64,000 nucleotides of DNA from NCBI GenBank assembly GCA_017484285.1, contig JAFUTH010000015.1:124001-188000 (forward strand), written 5' to 3'. The DNA comes from Treponema sp. GTDB taxonomy: Bacteria > Spirochaetota > Spirochaetia > Treponematales > Treponemataceae. The notes below the pieces were generated by a model. That model searched no databases. It was not told the origin of the DNA and was given only the letters and a program-made list of their open reading frames with translations. The translations under genes were made by a program, and so were the position numbers. Positions 53,269 to 61,920 of this stretch are shown in pieces (the stretch's first letter is position 1; every line of letters starts with the position of its first letter).

Positions 53269-54900
53269 TTACTCACCTCTGCCAAGTCGCCTCGTTTGTA
53301 ATTTTTTCCAGACACTTCTAGCACAGTTGCAAAGCGATTTTGCCAACCCGAGGTCCGAAATAAGAATTTCTTCATCAACCAAATCTAACGCTTTTTCAAT
53401 GTTTTCATCATTGCGTACAATCGTATCGACTTTTTTCAAAATTTTTCGCACTTTTTCAATTGGCACGGAATCCAGTTTCGGAATATAGATATTTCCAACC
53501 TCGCCCGGCAAAATTTCCAACACACCACCGCCGTAACTGCGTCCGCAGATTTCCGTAAATGCAAAAGAGATACTGTTGTAATATGACAAAACTATCTGTT
53601 CAGGCTCAACACCTTCGTTGAATTTGATTCTATGCATGGTGTCCGTGGAAATTGCTCCACAACGGTTCAGTACGAATTTGGGATAAAGATTGTTCCGCCG
53701 TAAAAAGAACGCATCAGGAATCCAAATTGACGGAATCTGATACCAGTTCTCACGGATTGAGCATTTATAACCTGTGTTTTGCTTTGTTTCTTCGCCCAAG
53801 TGGATATATGCTTTTTGTCCGTCTGAATATGAATCAAACGGCGAATCAGGAAAATTGACCAAATAGGCGGCTTTTCCTTTGTTCACATTATCTTCCCAGT
53901 CGTTTTTCTCAAAGTATATGCTGTTTGCGTGGGAACTTCGCCCGATAAGTGGCAAAGATATTGATTCCAAATCGTACTCTTTCGCAATCGCTTTATTTAC
54001 GGAAAAATACTTGTTGTTTCCTGTCGTAACACCCACATTTATCAATGCACAGTCAGATAATTTCTGAAAATGGTCATCATTCTTTATTGCAGAGATTAAG
54101 TCTGTTTCTTTTTTCGAGGTAAAATATTTCGTCCACTTTTCGTGAACATTTGAAAGTGGCTGGAATTCTTCAGTTTTTATGTTTTCAATATTCAAATCAT
54201 CAAGGTTTTGTAACTCAACAATCCTGACTCCTTTTTGATTAGAAACCTTTTCGCCAATAAGAACAACGATTTCCTGTTCAATGTCGGGAAAAACCAAATC
54301 CCTAAAAGTGAGAAGCGTAATATTTGAAAGTTTTTTTGAAAGATACATTCGCAAATCTTCCGCATAGGCAACTTGTAAAATCTCGGCGGGAAGAACGAAC
54401 GCAATCTTGCCGTTTTCTGAAAGCAGATGAACACAAGCGACCATAAACGCGACCCAAGTGTTTATAAGCTTGTTGGATTTCATGTTGTGAGAAGTAAGAA
54501 TTTCTGACATTTCTTCCCGCTGACTTTCCGTAAGATACTGATAACGGATATACGGCGGATTCCCAAGAATCAGGTCGTATCTTTCTTTGTCTGCATTCTG
54601 TTTGTAAAAATCAAAAAAATCCGCATTCTGAATTTGTATGTTCGAATAAACTGAAAGTTTCTCCGCTAATTTTTTTGTCACACTTTTCTCAATCTCTACG
54701 CCTGTAAGATTAGATAGCGAAAAAATAAGTTTTTGATTTATGAGAGCGTCAAAGAAAACACCGTCACCACAACTAGGTTCAAAAACTGTTTTTATGGAAG
54801 CATCACCCTTAAAATATTCAGTGATTTTTTCTGCAAGAGGTAGAGGCGTGTAATAGGCACCACGAAGTTTCTGTTGGCTTGTGTTTTCTTTTAAAATCAT
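53269..54900 (-). CDS. N6-adenine DNA methyltransferase (TaqI-like)
   Basis: A 543-residue gamma-class methyltransferase. The SAM motif is TVFEPSCGDGVFFDALI (residues 38-54), the catalytic motif DLILGNPPYIRYQYL (around residue 110). The C-terminal half is a TaqI-type target-recognition domain (GVTTGNNKYFSVNKA, SFAFTEICGRSYGGGVLEIL). It probably gives the second-strand or hemimethylated-site modification for the adjoining type IIG enzyme, an Eco57I-like arrangement. It starts 10 bp after that gene. Confidence 0.9.
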   Translation of the reverse strand: MILKENTSQQKLRGAYYTPLPLAEKITEYFKGDASIKTVFEPSCGDGVFFDALINQKLIFSLSNLTGVEIEKSVTKKLAEKLSVYSNIQIQNADFFDFYKQNADKERYDLILGNPPYIRYQYLTESQREEMSEILTSHNMKSNKLINTWVAFMVACVHLLSENGKIAFVLPAEILQVAYAEDLRMYLSKKLSNITLLTFRDLVFPDIEQEIVVLIGEKVSNQKGVRIVELQNLDDLNIENIKTEEFQPLSNVHEKWTKYFTSKKETDLISAIKNDDHFQKLSDCALINVGVTTGNNKYFSVNKAIAKEYDLESISLPLIGRSSHANSIYFEKNDWEDNVNKGKAAYLVNFPDSPFDSYSDGQKAYIHLGEETKQNTGYKCSIRENWYQIPSIWIPDAFFLRRNNLYPKFVLNRCGAISTDTMHRIKFNEGVEPEQIVLSYYNSISFAFTEICGRSYGGGVLEILPGEVGNIYIPKLDSVPIEKVRKILKKVDTIVRNDENIEKALDLVDEEILISDLGLAKSLCNCARSVWKKLQTRRLGRGE

Positions 54901-54909
54901 ACGCTTACC

Positions 54910-57870
54910 CTAAAACTCCTGCTTGTAGACTTTAGTAATCTGTGCTTCAATTTTAGAAACAAGCCTCTGCTTTTCAGCTTCTAAAACTTCTCTTGTTGCT
55001 TTGTCGATATTATCATCAAGTTGGAAACAAATATCGCGGACTTGTTTTGAAAGAGATACTACAGTATCATGAATTTCTTTTTGGTGAGAATTTGAAAAAT
55101 CCAGTTCAATAAAAGGCAGATTCTTTAATAAGAAAGTTCCTCGAGCAACAAAGCCGCCCTCAAAATCGCTTCCGAGTACATCAACCAATTTTTCCGTGTA
55201 CGGATGATTGAGCCAAGCTTGAATATAGAATAAATCGTACTCCGAGTTTTCTTTCGCGCTTACCGCACAATATCCCGCCGTTCCACCAGAAGCGATAAAA
55301 GTGTCCTTGTCATCATAACAGTACATCGGAATTTTGCTTAAGACTTTCACGATGATTTTAGGCTTGTTGATAAAACAAGTGAGTGCCTGTGTCCGTCCGT
55401 ATTGATACCAAGTGTCTGCGGTGGCATTGTTTACATCGCGACCTTTTCCGTTGTTAAGGCATTTTGGAACGAGCAAATCATAGCGGTCAAAAAGATATTT
55501 GAAAGTCTCCGCATAATCCGTTTTCATTGTTTGAATATCAATCAACTTTCCGTTTTCGTTATAAGGGAAAATAATCCGCTTGTCGGTCTTTAAAATAGAA
55601 TATGTTTCCTGTCCTTTTTCATCTTTTTTTGTCGGCTTGTAATATGGACGCAAAAGGGCTTTGTCAATTTTATAATCAGAGCCAAATTTGCATATATAAG
55701 CATATTTTTTATCTTCTTTTAAAACTTCGTCCTGTGAAAACCAATAGACAGGCGGGCATTCTGCACTTGTCTGTATGCCGTTAAAAATATCCGTAACATC
55801 ACCGAGCGTTGTCTTGCAGTTTTCAAGAATTCGCAACAAATCTGAATCTGTTGTCAGCTTCCAAAGGTTTTCATCAAGATTCTTTGTCGGAAATTTCGCT
55901 TCCGCAAGATTATTCCCCACCCACAGTTTTACGGGCGAATCAACCTCACAATAAGTGAGTTTTTCTGATTTTTTTGAAAAAGAGAGAATACAAGAGTAAA
56001 TCGTTTTGTCGGGAAAAAGTTGTGTTGCTCCAAAGTCGTCAAGCCGCTCAACATTTTTAGCAAACAATGCCCGTAGTTTTTCCCCCGCATTGATTTTGTA
56101 AAACTTGTTGGGAACGATATAACAGGCTTTGCCCTGCTCAGTGATTTTAGAAAGTGCTTGTTCCAAAAACAAGAAATATTTATCAAACTGTTTGAAGGCA
56201 GACGAAAACTTATCCTTATAAACAGAGAACTCTGCTTCCGTTTCAAGATTGTGCATCCCCTCCGTTGCAACATACGGCGGATTGCCGATAATCGCGTCAA
56301 ACAGATTTCCATTGTTGATACTATTCCAATCAAATGGCTTTATCTTTTTCAAAATGTCGATAGAAGCATCGCCCAAATCGTCACGACAAATCAAGGAATT
56401 GCCGTTTTTGATATTGTCATCAAGGTTCGGAAGAATCGGACGAGAATCGAATACGGATGCCTCCGTCTCATCTTCAATGAGTTTTATCAAAAGGGAGAAT
56501 TTGCAGACTTCGGTTGCGTGATAATCAATGTCAATTCCGAAAATACACTGCTTCAGAATTGCCTTTTTATCTTCAAGCGGTAATTTTCGCTTGCCGTTGG
56601 AAAGTTCAATCAGATGTGACGGCTCATGCTGTAGATACCAGTCGATACAGTGATTGCAAAGAAACTGAAAGGCTTCTTCAAGAAAAATTCCAGACCCACA
56701 GGCTATGTCTGCAATTCTGAGACTCAGAATTTCTTGTGGTGTTTTGCCATTACATAACGGCGTAAGCGTATTCTTGACCATGTATTTTACAATCTCAATC
56801 GGAGTTGTGACGACAGCGCGGTCTTTAAATTCTTTCTTTTTTGCGAGCATTAAATTATCGCCATCAGCAACAAGTCGTTCTGTCAAGAATGATTCGTAAA
56901 TCTTACCCAAAATATTCGGTTCGATGATATTGAACAGATAAGGACTATATGGATAATAAAGGCAATAAATCATATTGAAGATAACTTCGTTATCCAAATC
57001 AAAAAGGATGTTTTCGCCTGCAAAAAGTTTTGAGTTGTAGCGTTTATCAACCTCTTTGAACAGTTTTGTCAGAGATGCTTTAAGTTCGTCTTTTGTTTCT
57101 GAAGCATCCTTTAATTTTTCATAAAGCGGCAGATTTCTGTCCTCGCAGATTCGCAAGAATACAATCTGATTTATGAATTCTTGCACCGCATCGTTCAGCA
57201 AGTCCACATTGCGATATTTCTCTGAGCCGTTGAACAGCGACAATCCGATTTGAAGTCGCCAATAGTTTAGCTGCTCCAAAAACTGCTCGTCAATCTCGGA
57301 AGTCGTCCGTCCTGCGTCCTGAAAATGCGACGATAAAAATTCATCGAATGCACCCGAATAAACACTTTCCTGTGAAATCAGGTTGTATATTTCTTCATAG
57401 TATTCTTCATATTCAGAGCAATGATACTTTTTGTACACAGAAACAACGGCATTGTCTGATTCATCAGGCTTGTTTGTCGTGTCATAAATAATTAGGTTTT
57501 CAAAATTAGTCAGAATTGAAAGCTTATGCCCTGCATTCCAGCCGTAAGAACGGGCTTGATACGCAGTTTTCTTATCAGTCAGGATAGATACAGACGGCTT
57601 TTTTGCCTCGACGAAAATCTTGCTCAGTCCGTTCAGCGTGAGCGTGTAATCGGGACGTTCCTTTTCATTTGAGAATTTTTCAACGACAACTTCTTTGTAT
57701 TGTGGAGAAACGCCTTTTTTGTTCTGAACATCCCACCCGAAGCATTCCAAAAGAGGACTGATGAATTCATCACGGCAGGCTTGTTCATTGTACTGCTCAT
57801 TGTTTTTGTAGGTTTCAATGTTGGAAAGATATTGATTTACAAGACGGTGTATGTTTTGTTTTGAATTCAT
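54910..57870 (-). CDS. Type IIG restriction endonuclease-methyltransferase (Eco57I-like)
   Basis: A 986-residue single-chain RM enzyme. The N-terminus carries a PD-(D/E)XK-like nuclease (RPDYTLTLNGLSKIFVEAKK, residues 74-93). A helical connector follows; then the gamma-type N6-adenine methyltransferase with SAM motif IADIACGSGIFLEEAFQFLC (about residue 388) and NPPY in DAIIGNPPYVATEG (about residue 528). A C-terminal recognition domain shows FNGIQTSAECPPVYWFSQDE, and a helical tail closes it. The recognition site cannot be read by eye. It heads the operon with the separate MTase and DUF5677 genes, expressed from the promoter at 57948-57983. Confidence 0.92.
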   Translation of the reverse strand: MNSKQNIHRLVNQYLSNIETYKNNEQYNEQACRDEFISPLLECFGWDVQNKKGVSPQYKEVVVEKFSNEKERPDYTLTLNGLSKIFVEAKKPSVSILTDKKTAYQARSYGWNAGHKLSILTNFENLIIYDTTNKPDESDNAVVSVYKKYHCSEYEEYYEEIYNLISQESVYSGAFDEFLSSHFQDAGRTTSEIDEQFLEQLNYWRLQIGLSLFNGSEKYRNVDLLNDAVQEFINQIVFLRICEDRNLPLYEKLKDASETKDELKASLTKLFKEVDKRYNSKLFAGENILFDLDNEVIFNMIYCLYYPYSPYLFNIIEPNILGKIYESFLTERLVADGDNLMLAKKKEFKDRAVVTTPIEIVKYMVKNTLTPLCNGKTPQEILSLRIADIACGSGIFLEEAFQFLCNHCIDWYLQHEPSHLIELSNGKRKLPLEDKKAILKQCIFGIDIDYHATEVCKFSLLIKLIEDETEASVFDSRPILPNLDDNIKNGNSLICRDDLGDASIDILKKIKPFDWNSINNGNLFDAIIGNPPYVATEGMHNLETEAEFSVYKDKFSSAFKQFDKYFLFLEQALSKITEQGKACYIVPNKFYKINAGEKLRALFAKNVERLDDFGATQLFPDKTIYSCILSFSKKSEKLTYCEVDSPVKLWVGNNLAEAKFPTKNLDENLWKLTTDSDLLRILENCKTTLGDVTDIFNGIQTSAECPPVYWFSQDEVLKEDKKYAYICKFGSDYKIDKALLRPYYKPTKKDEKGQETYSILKTDKRIIFPYNENGKLIDIQTMKTDYAETFKYLFDRYDLLVPKCLNNGKGRDVNNATADTWYQYGRTQALTCFINKPKIIVKVLSKIPMYCYDDKDTFIASGGTAGYCAVSAKENSEYDLFYIQAWLNHPYTEKLVDVLGSDFEGGFVARGTFLLKNLPFIELDFSNSHQKEIHDTVVSLSKQVRDICFQLDDNIDKATREVLEAEKQRLVSKIEAQITKVYKQEF

Positions 57871-57947
57871 TTTCTACCCACCTTTATGAAGACTATAGCA
57901 TAAATCTACAAAAAATTACAGTCCATAGCCCCTTGCTAATCTGCCCC

Positions 57948-57983
57948 CATTATAAAACAAGTGGTGTCGCAGGAAATGCTACA
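57948..57983 (-). promoter_or_regulatory. Promoter/operator of the type IIG operon (shared 36-bp element)
   Basis: On the minus strand: TGTAGCA-TTTCC-TGCGACA, then TATAAT at 57954-57949. It is 34/36 identical to the element before the HIRAN gene. The palindrome overlaps the -35 position. The leader to the ATG at 57870 is about 70 nt. Confidence 0.7.
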
Positions 57984-57985
57984 CC

Positions 57986-58062
57986 TAGGGAGCCGTTCGC
58001 GAAGCGAAAAAAGTCGTGAGACGACTTTTTAGGCGAGTCTCCGAGCAGCTATGCTGCGAAGG
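57986..58062 (+). repeat. Covarying multi-hairpin repeat, copy Y
   Basis: TAGGGAGC, hairpin TTCGC-GAA-GCGAA, hairpin AAAAGTCGT-GAG-ACGACTTTT, TAGGC, GAGTCTC, then GCAGC-TAT-GCTGC with GA on both sides. The joints and loops equal those of copy X (19821-19899) while stem bases differ in paired fashion. It lies between the divergent promoters of the type IIG operon and the WYL gene; no gene is seen in 57871-58181. Confidence 0.65.
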
Positions 58063-58082
58063 TAAAATTTTTGTGCTATAAT

Positions 58083-58161
58083 GGGGGCGTTGCGGGGGAT
58101 TCCCCCGCAGAAGGGGTAGCGACCAACGAAGTGGGCGAGCAGGGGAAGGCTTTCCCCTCCT
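58083..58161 (+). repeat. Multi-hairpin repeat, copy C (WYL leader)
   Basis: GGGGGCGTTGCGGGGGATTC, CCCCGCAGAAGGGGTAGCG, a divergent central part, and the closing hairpin AGGGGAA-GGC-TTTCCCCT. It starts just after a TATAAT (58077-58082) that is a likely -10 box for the WYL gene, so the copy would lie in its transcript leader. Confidence 0.75.
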
Positions 58162-58181
58162 AGAAAACAAAGGAGCAACCG

Positions 58182-59168
58182 ATGAGCAAGACCAAGCACG
58201 AATCACCGCACATTCTTGCATACATTATGGAAATTGACCGAGCAATCCGTAACGGCGAGTACCCCAATGCTGCCAAGATGAACAAGAAGATGGGGTGGAC
58301 GATAAGCCGCAGCACTTTTTTGCGCTACATGGATATTCTGCGCGACACCTACAATGCGCCGGTGGAATTTGACTTTAAGAAGAACGGCTACTTTTACACC
58401 GACAGCGCCTATTTTATCCAGCAGGTGATGCTGAACGAGGGCGAGCTTCTCACGCTTTCGGCGATTCTTCCGATGCTCGACCAGTACAAGAACACGAGCC
58501 TTGAGCCGACCTTCCGCGCACTTATGCAGAAGCTTGTGCAAATGCTTCCCGACAGCGTTTCGGTGGACTCGTCGCTTATCAACAACGAGGTGCATTTTAT
58601 TTGTGACCCGGTGACCGTTCTTGCCGACGGCGTTTTTGAGACCGTACTCCGCGCCACAAAGTTGCACCGCACGCTCAGGCTCGAATACAAGACCGCGCTT
58701 GCCCCCGACTACGAAAGCCGCGACTTTGACCCGTACCATCTTATCTGCCAGAAGGGGAGCTGGTATCTTCTGGGGTTCTCGCACCGCTCCGAAGCCGTCC
58801 GCCTCTATGCCCTCCCCCGAATCCGCTCATGCAAAATTACAGAAAAGCACTTTACGATTCCCGCCGATTTTACGATTGAAAAGCACATCGACCCGGAAAT
58901 GGGAGTATGGAATAACTCAGGCGAAAAATTCCGTGTTGAAATAGAATTTGCCCCGCACCTGAAGACCTTTATTTCCGAGCGAATCTTCCACAAAGACCAG
59001 ACCATGCGCGAAAACCCCGACGGCAGCATACTTTTGAGCTTTGAGACGAACCAAGTTGACCAGACCGTTTCCTGGGTGCTTGGATTTGCAGGCGGTGCGA
59101 AGATTCTTAACCCGCCGGAGCTTCGCGAGCAAGTAAAACGGGCTGCGGAGAAGATTTTGGAGGGGTAA
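58182..59168 (+). CDS. WYL-domain transcriptional regulator
   Basis: A 328-residue regulator with an N-terminal helix-turn-helix (residues 1-65, WTISRSTFLRYMDILRDTYN) and a WYL ligand-sensing domain near residues 145-235 (LRLEYKTALAPDYESRDFDP, YHLICQKGSWYLLGFSHRSE). A C-terminal extension of WCX type follows. WYL proteins often control defence systems by binding palindromes. It is divergent from the type IIG operon, and its leader holds repeat copies Y and C. AAAGGAG precedes the ATG. Its target could be the palindrome shared by the type IIG and HIRAN promoters. Confidence 0.88.
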   Translation: MSKTKHESPHILAYIMEIDRAIRNGEYPNAAKMNKKMGWTISRSTFLRYMDILRDTYNAPVEFDFKKNGYFYTDSAYFIQQVMLNEGELLTLSAILPMLDQYKNTSLEPTFRALMQKLVQMLPDSVSVDSSLINNEVHFICDPVTVLADGVFETVLRATKLHRTLRLEYKTALAPDYESRDFDPYHLICQKGSWYLLGFSHRSEAVRLYALPRIRSCKITEKHFTIPADFTIEKHIDPEMGVWNNSGEKFRVEIEFAPHLKTFISERIFHKDQTMRENPDGSILLSFETNQVDQTVSWVLGFAGGAKILNPPELREQVKRAAEKILEG

Positions 59169-59239
59169 AGTTTTATTGTAAACGAAACAAGGCAATTTAT
59201 CGTTTCATACAAATGACTCGTGCAGGTTGCAAGACTATT

Positions 59240-60742
59240 CTATCTTAATTCTTCCAGCAACGCTTCGCTTTTCTTGAACGACTCTCTCAGCAAGTCCAGA
59301 AGCTCCGCCGTTGTGTGCGTCTTTTCTTCTTCCTTCACAAACGGGTTCTTCACATCAAGATTCCAGCCGTTTGCACCAAGCGTTTCCTCGCTCACACGCC
59401 AAGCCTGTTCGTTTTCCATGCGCTTGTTCCACCACGCTTTAAGCGAAGCAAACTCTGCTTTCTGAATCAGCTTCGTCTTGGAATACGACTTCTGACCTTC
59501 GGGCAGCTTGTGCTCCCAATACCATATCTCCCGCATCGGTTTGCCTTTCGTAAAGAACAGAAGGTTTGTCGCCACGCTCGCATAGGACTGGAAAACCGAA
59601 TTCGGAAGGCGCACAATCGTGTGAACATTGCACTGCTTCAAAAACTCCTCGCGAATCCGCTGCTTAACGCCGTCGCCAGTCAAAGAACCGTCCGGCAGAA
59701 CAATCGCAGCCCGCCCGCCGTCTTTCAAATACCGCATCATTAAAAGAAGAAACAAGTCCGCGCTTTCGGTCGTTCTGAACTGCGCGGGATAGTTAGTCTC
59801 AACGCCGTCGGATACGCTCGCGCCAAACGGCGGATTAGCAAGAATCACATCAACACGGTCTTTTGCACTGATAGCCGTGTACTCGCGGTTCAAGCTGTCT
59901 CCGTTCACCACATTCGGAACTTCAATATCATGCAGAATCAGATTGGTGACACAGAGCATGAACGGAAGTGGCTTAAGCTCCTGACCGCGAATCGTCTTTT
60001 CAAGCAGCCGCGCGTCCTCAACCGAATGAACATCCTGCTTTCTGATGTTCTCAATGGCGCTCGTCAAGAATCCTCCCGTCCCGCAGGCAGGGTCAAACAC
60101 CACCTCACCCAAGCGCGGATTCACGATTTCGGTCATAATCTCGGTTATGGCTCGTGGCGTGTAGAACTCGCCGTAATTTCCCGCGCTCTGCAAGTCGCGC
60201 AAAAGGCTTTCGTAAATGTCGCCGAACAGATGGCGGTCTTCGCTCGCATTAAAGTCAATCTCGTTCAATTTGTTCACGACCTGACGGACTGTCACATTGC
60301 GTAAGCAATGATGTATAATCTAATTCCTATATCAGCCACATCAAATCGCTAGATTTGATGTGATAATCGTGCCGTTCTTCATATAGTTGTTCGTGCCCGC
60401 AAAAATGTCGCGCACCAGCACCGCCCGCGCATTCACCCCGCCGTCCGCATCAGTAACATCAAGATTCTGCAAGCCGGGGAAAAGCTTAGAGTCCACAAAC
60501 TCCTTCATCGCATCGCCCGTAATCCCCTCACTGTCGCCAGCCCACGCGCGCCACTGCAAATCCGCCGGAATCACCGAAACATAATCGTCCTCAATCAGCT
60601 CCATCTCCGCGTCCTTGTCGTCCAGGATTTTGAGCGTAATCATCCACCCCAGCTGCTCAATCCGCTGCGCGTCGCCCGAAACTCCCGCATCCTTTCGCAT
60701 AATGTTCTGCAATGTCTTTATGATTCCGTTTATGTTCGGCAT
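59240..60742 (-). pseudogene. hsdM: Split type I methyltransferase gene hsdM
   Basis: The N-terminal piece (60742-60341, 133 residues) is the HsdM N-domain (NINGIIKTLQNIMRKDAGVS to IFAGTNNYMKNGT) and then reads 7 foreign residues to a stop. The C-terminal piece (60295-59240) resumes at TVRQVVNKLNEIDFNASEDR, with SAM motif DPACGTGGFLTSAIE and catalytic ILANPPFGASVSDG. Joined, they would read through NGT-VRQ, exactly the family sequence, so a short insertion with two hairpins (60294-60362) broke the gene. No hsdR or hsdS is present in the window. The C-terminal piece could be translated alone from GTG 60295 but lacks the N-domain. Confidence 0.88.
60294..60362. repeat. Two-hairpin insertion in hsdM
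   Basis: A 26-bp perfect palindrome CACATCAAATC-GCTA-GATTTGATGTG (60337-60362) and a small CATTGC-GTAA-GCAATG (60294-60309) are separated by an AT-rich 27-bp stretch. The segment has no homology to hsdM and introduces the stop. It resembles the paired-hairpin layout of REPIN-type elements or a footprint left by an excised element. Confidence 0.6.
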
Positions 60743-60760
60743 TCTGTTTTGCTCCTTGTT

Positions 60761-61810
60761 TTATTTCTCCAATCGCTTCACATCTTCCAAGAACAAGTCA
60801 AAGTCGCTTCTGTAAAGCCTGTCTTGGATTATGCGGTATTTTTCCCATTCGGTTTCGGCATGGGCTTTTGCAACTTCCATGCTGATTTTACCGGCATCAG
60901 TCAGAATTTCGTGTTCGGTAGCGGTAAGGATGCGGTCAAGGTGCTTTGCCCAGTCTTCCATTGTCATAGGAATACTGCGGTTTGCCTGCATTTCGGCAAA
61001 ATCAAGATAACCGGAAACAATAAGTTCCAAAGCATGAAGCTCTTCTTTGGTCAAATAGTTCTTTGCAACACTAACATCAGATTTTCTGATTTTAGTATCA
61101 GGACTGCCTTCCCAAGTTGTAAGCCCCATATTTTCCTTAGTGCTGTCCGCTCGCTCATAAATCAATTCTGCCACAGTATGCTTGTGAATCGCCCAATACA
61201 GTTTGTTCTGAACCTTAGCAAAAAAATCCTTTGTCGTTTTTGCAGTCTTGTCATAATCGACCGCTGTAGCATATAAGTCAGTGACTTTTTGATAGAATTG
61301 ACGCTCCGAAAGCCGTATTTCACGAATCTCTTCGAGCAACCGCTTAAAGTATTCCTTAGTCAGAACGGAACCGCCGTTTTTCAGCCTGTCACTATCAAGC
61401 GCCCAACCCTTAATCGTGTAATCTTTTGCAATCTGATTCACTCATTTTCTGAACTGAACGGCCCTTTCTGAGTTTACCTTAAATCCAACGGCGATTATCA
61501 TCTGGAGATTGTAATGTTTAACTTCACGCGAAACAGAACGCTCTCCCTCGTTTTGAACTATTAAAAAATTTTTAATAGTTGCTTCTCTTGTTAATTCTGA
61601 ATCTTCATAAATCTTTTTTATATGATAATTTATACCTGCAACATCTATCTCATACAAAGTCGCAAGCATCTTCTGCGTAATCCAGATATTTTCATCCTCG
61701 TAGCGAACTTCAATACTGTCCTTGTCATCGCCAGTAGCCGCAACAAAAGTAAGATACTCCGCAGCAGAACTGCGGATTGAGATGTCTTTTTTATCTGTCT
61801 TCTTTGGCAT
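60761..61810 (-). pseudogene. RhuM-family gene with one in-frame nonsense codon
   Basis: Two adjacent pieces in the same frame make one RhuM-like protein of about 349 residues. The first (61810-61442) has IEVRYEDENIWITQKMLATL and KHYNLQMIIAVGFKVNSERA and stops after VQFRK. The second starts at the very next codon (VNQIAKDYTIKGWALDSDRL) and includes LEEIREIRLSERQFYQKVTD and PMTMEDWAKHLDRILTA. The family has Trp at the stop position, so TGG became TGA (base 61442 on the plus strand is T where C is expected). RhuM proteins accompany type I RM genes; here it precedes the broken hsdM by 18 bp. Confidence 0.85.
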
Positions 61811-61835
61811 TTTATCTGCTCCTTGTTTTCAATTC

Positions 61836-61919
61836 AGGAGGGGAAAGCCTTCCCCTCGCTCCAACCGCCTGCGGCGTTTTCCGCTACCCCTTCTAGCGGG
61901 GACACCCCGCAACGCCCTA
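61836..61919 (-). repeat. Multi-hairpin repeat, copy D
   Basis: On the minus strand: AGGGCGTTGCGGGGTGTCCC, CGCTAGAAGGGGTAGCGG, AAAACGCCGCAGGCGGTT, GGAGCGAGGGGAAGGC and TTTCCCCTCCT. It lies between the SMC-like ATPase stop (61921) and the rhuM start (61810), on the same strand. Confidence 0.8.
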
Positions 61920-61920
61920 T

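Noticed and set aside
57985-58221. A 78-codon minus-strand frame in the divergent promoter region
   Set aside because: It consists of the repeat copies C and Y read through; no ribosome site and no family.
60341-60742. A stand-alone 133-residue protein
   Set aside because: It is the N-terminal domain of HsdM whose continuation follows after the insertion.
61442-61444. An alternative genetic code reading TGA as Trp
   Set aside because: Several other genes here end at TGA with normal family lengths (for example the MORC-type ATPase and tsaE), so TGA is a stop.
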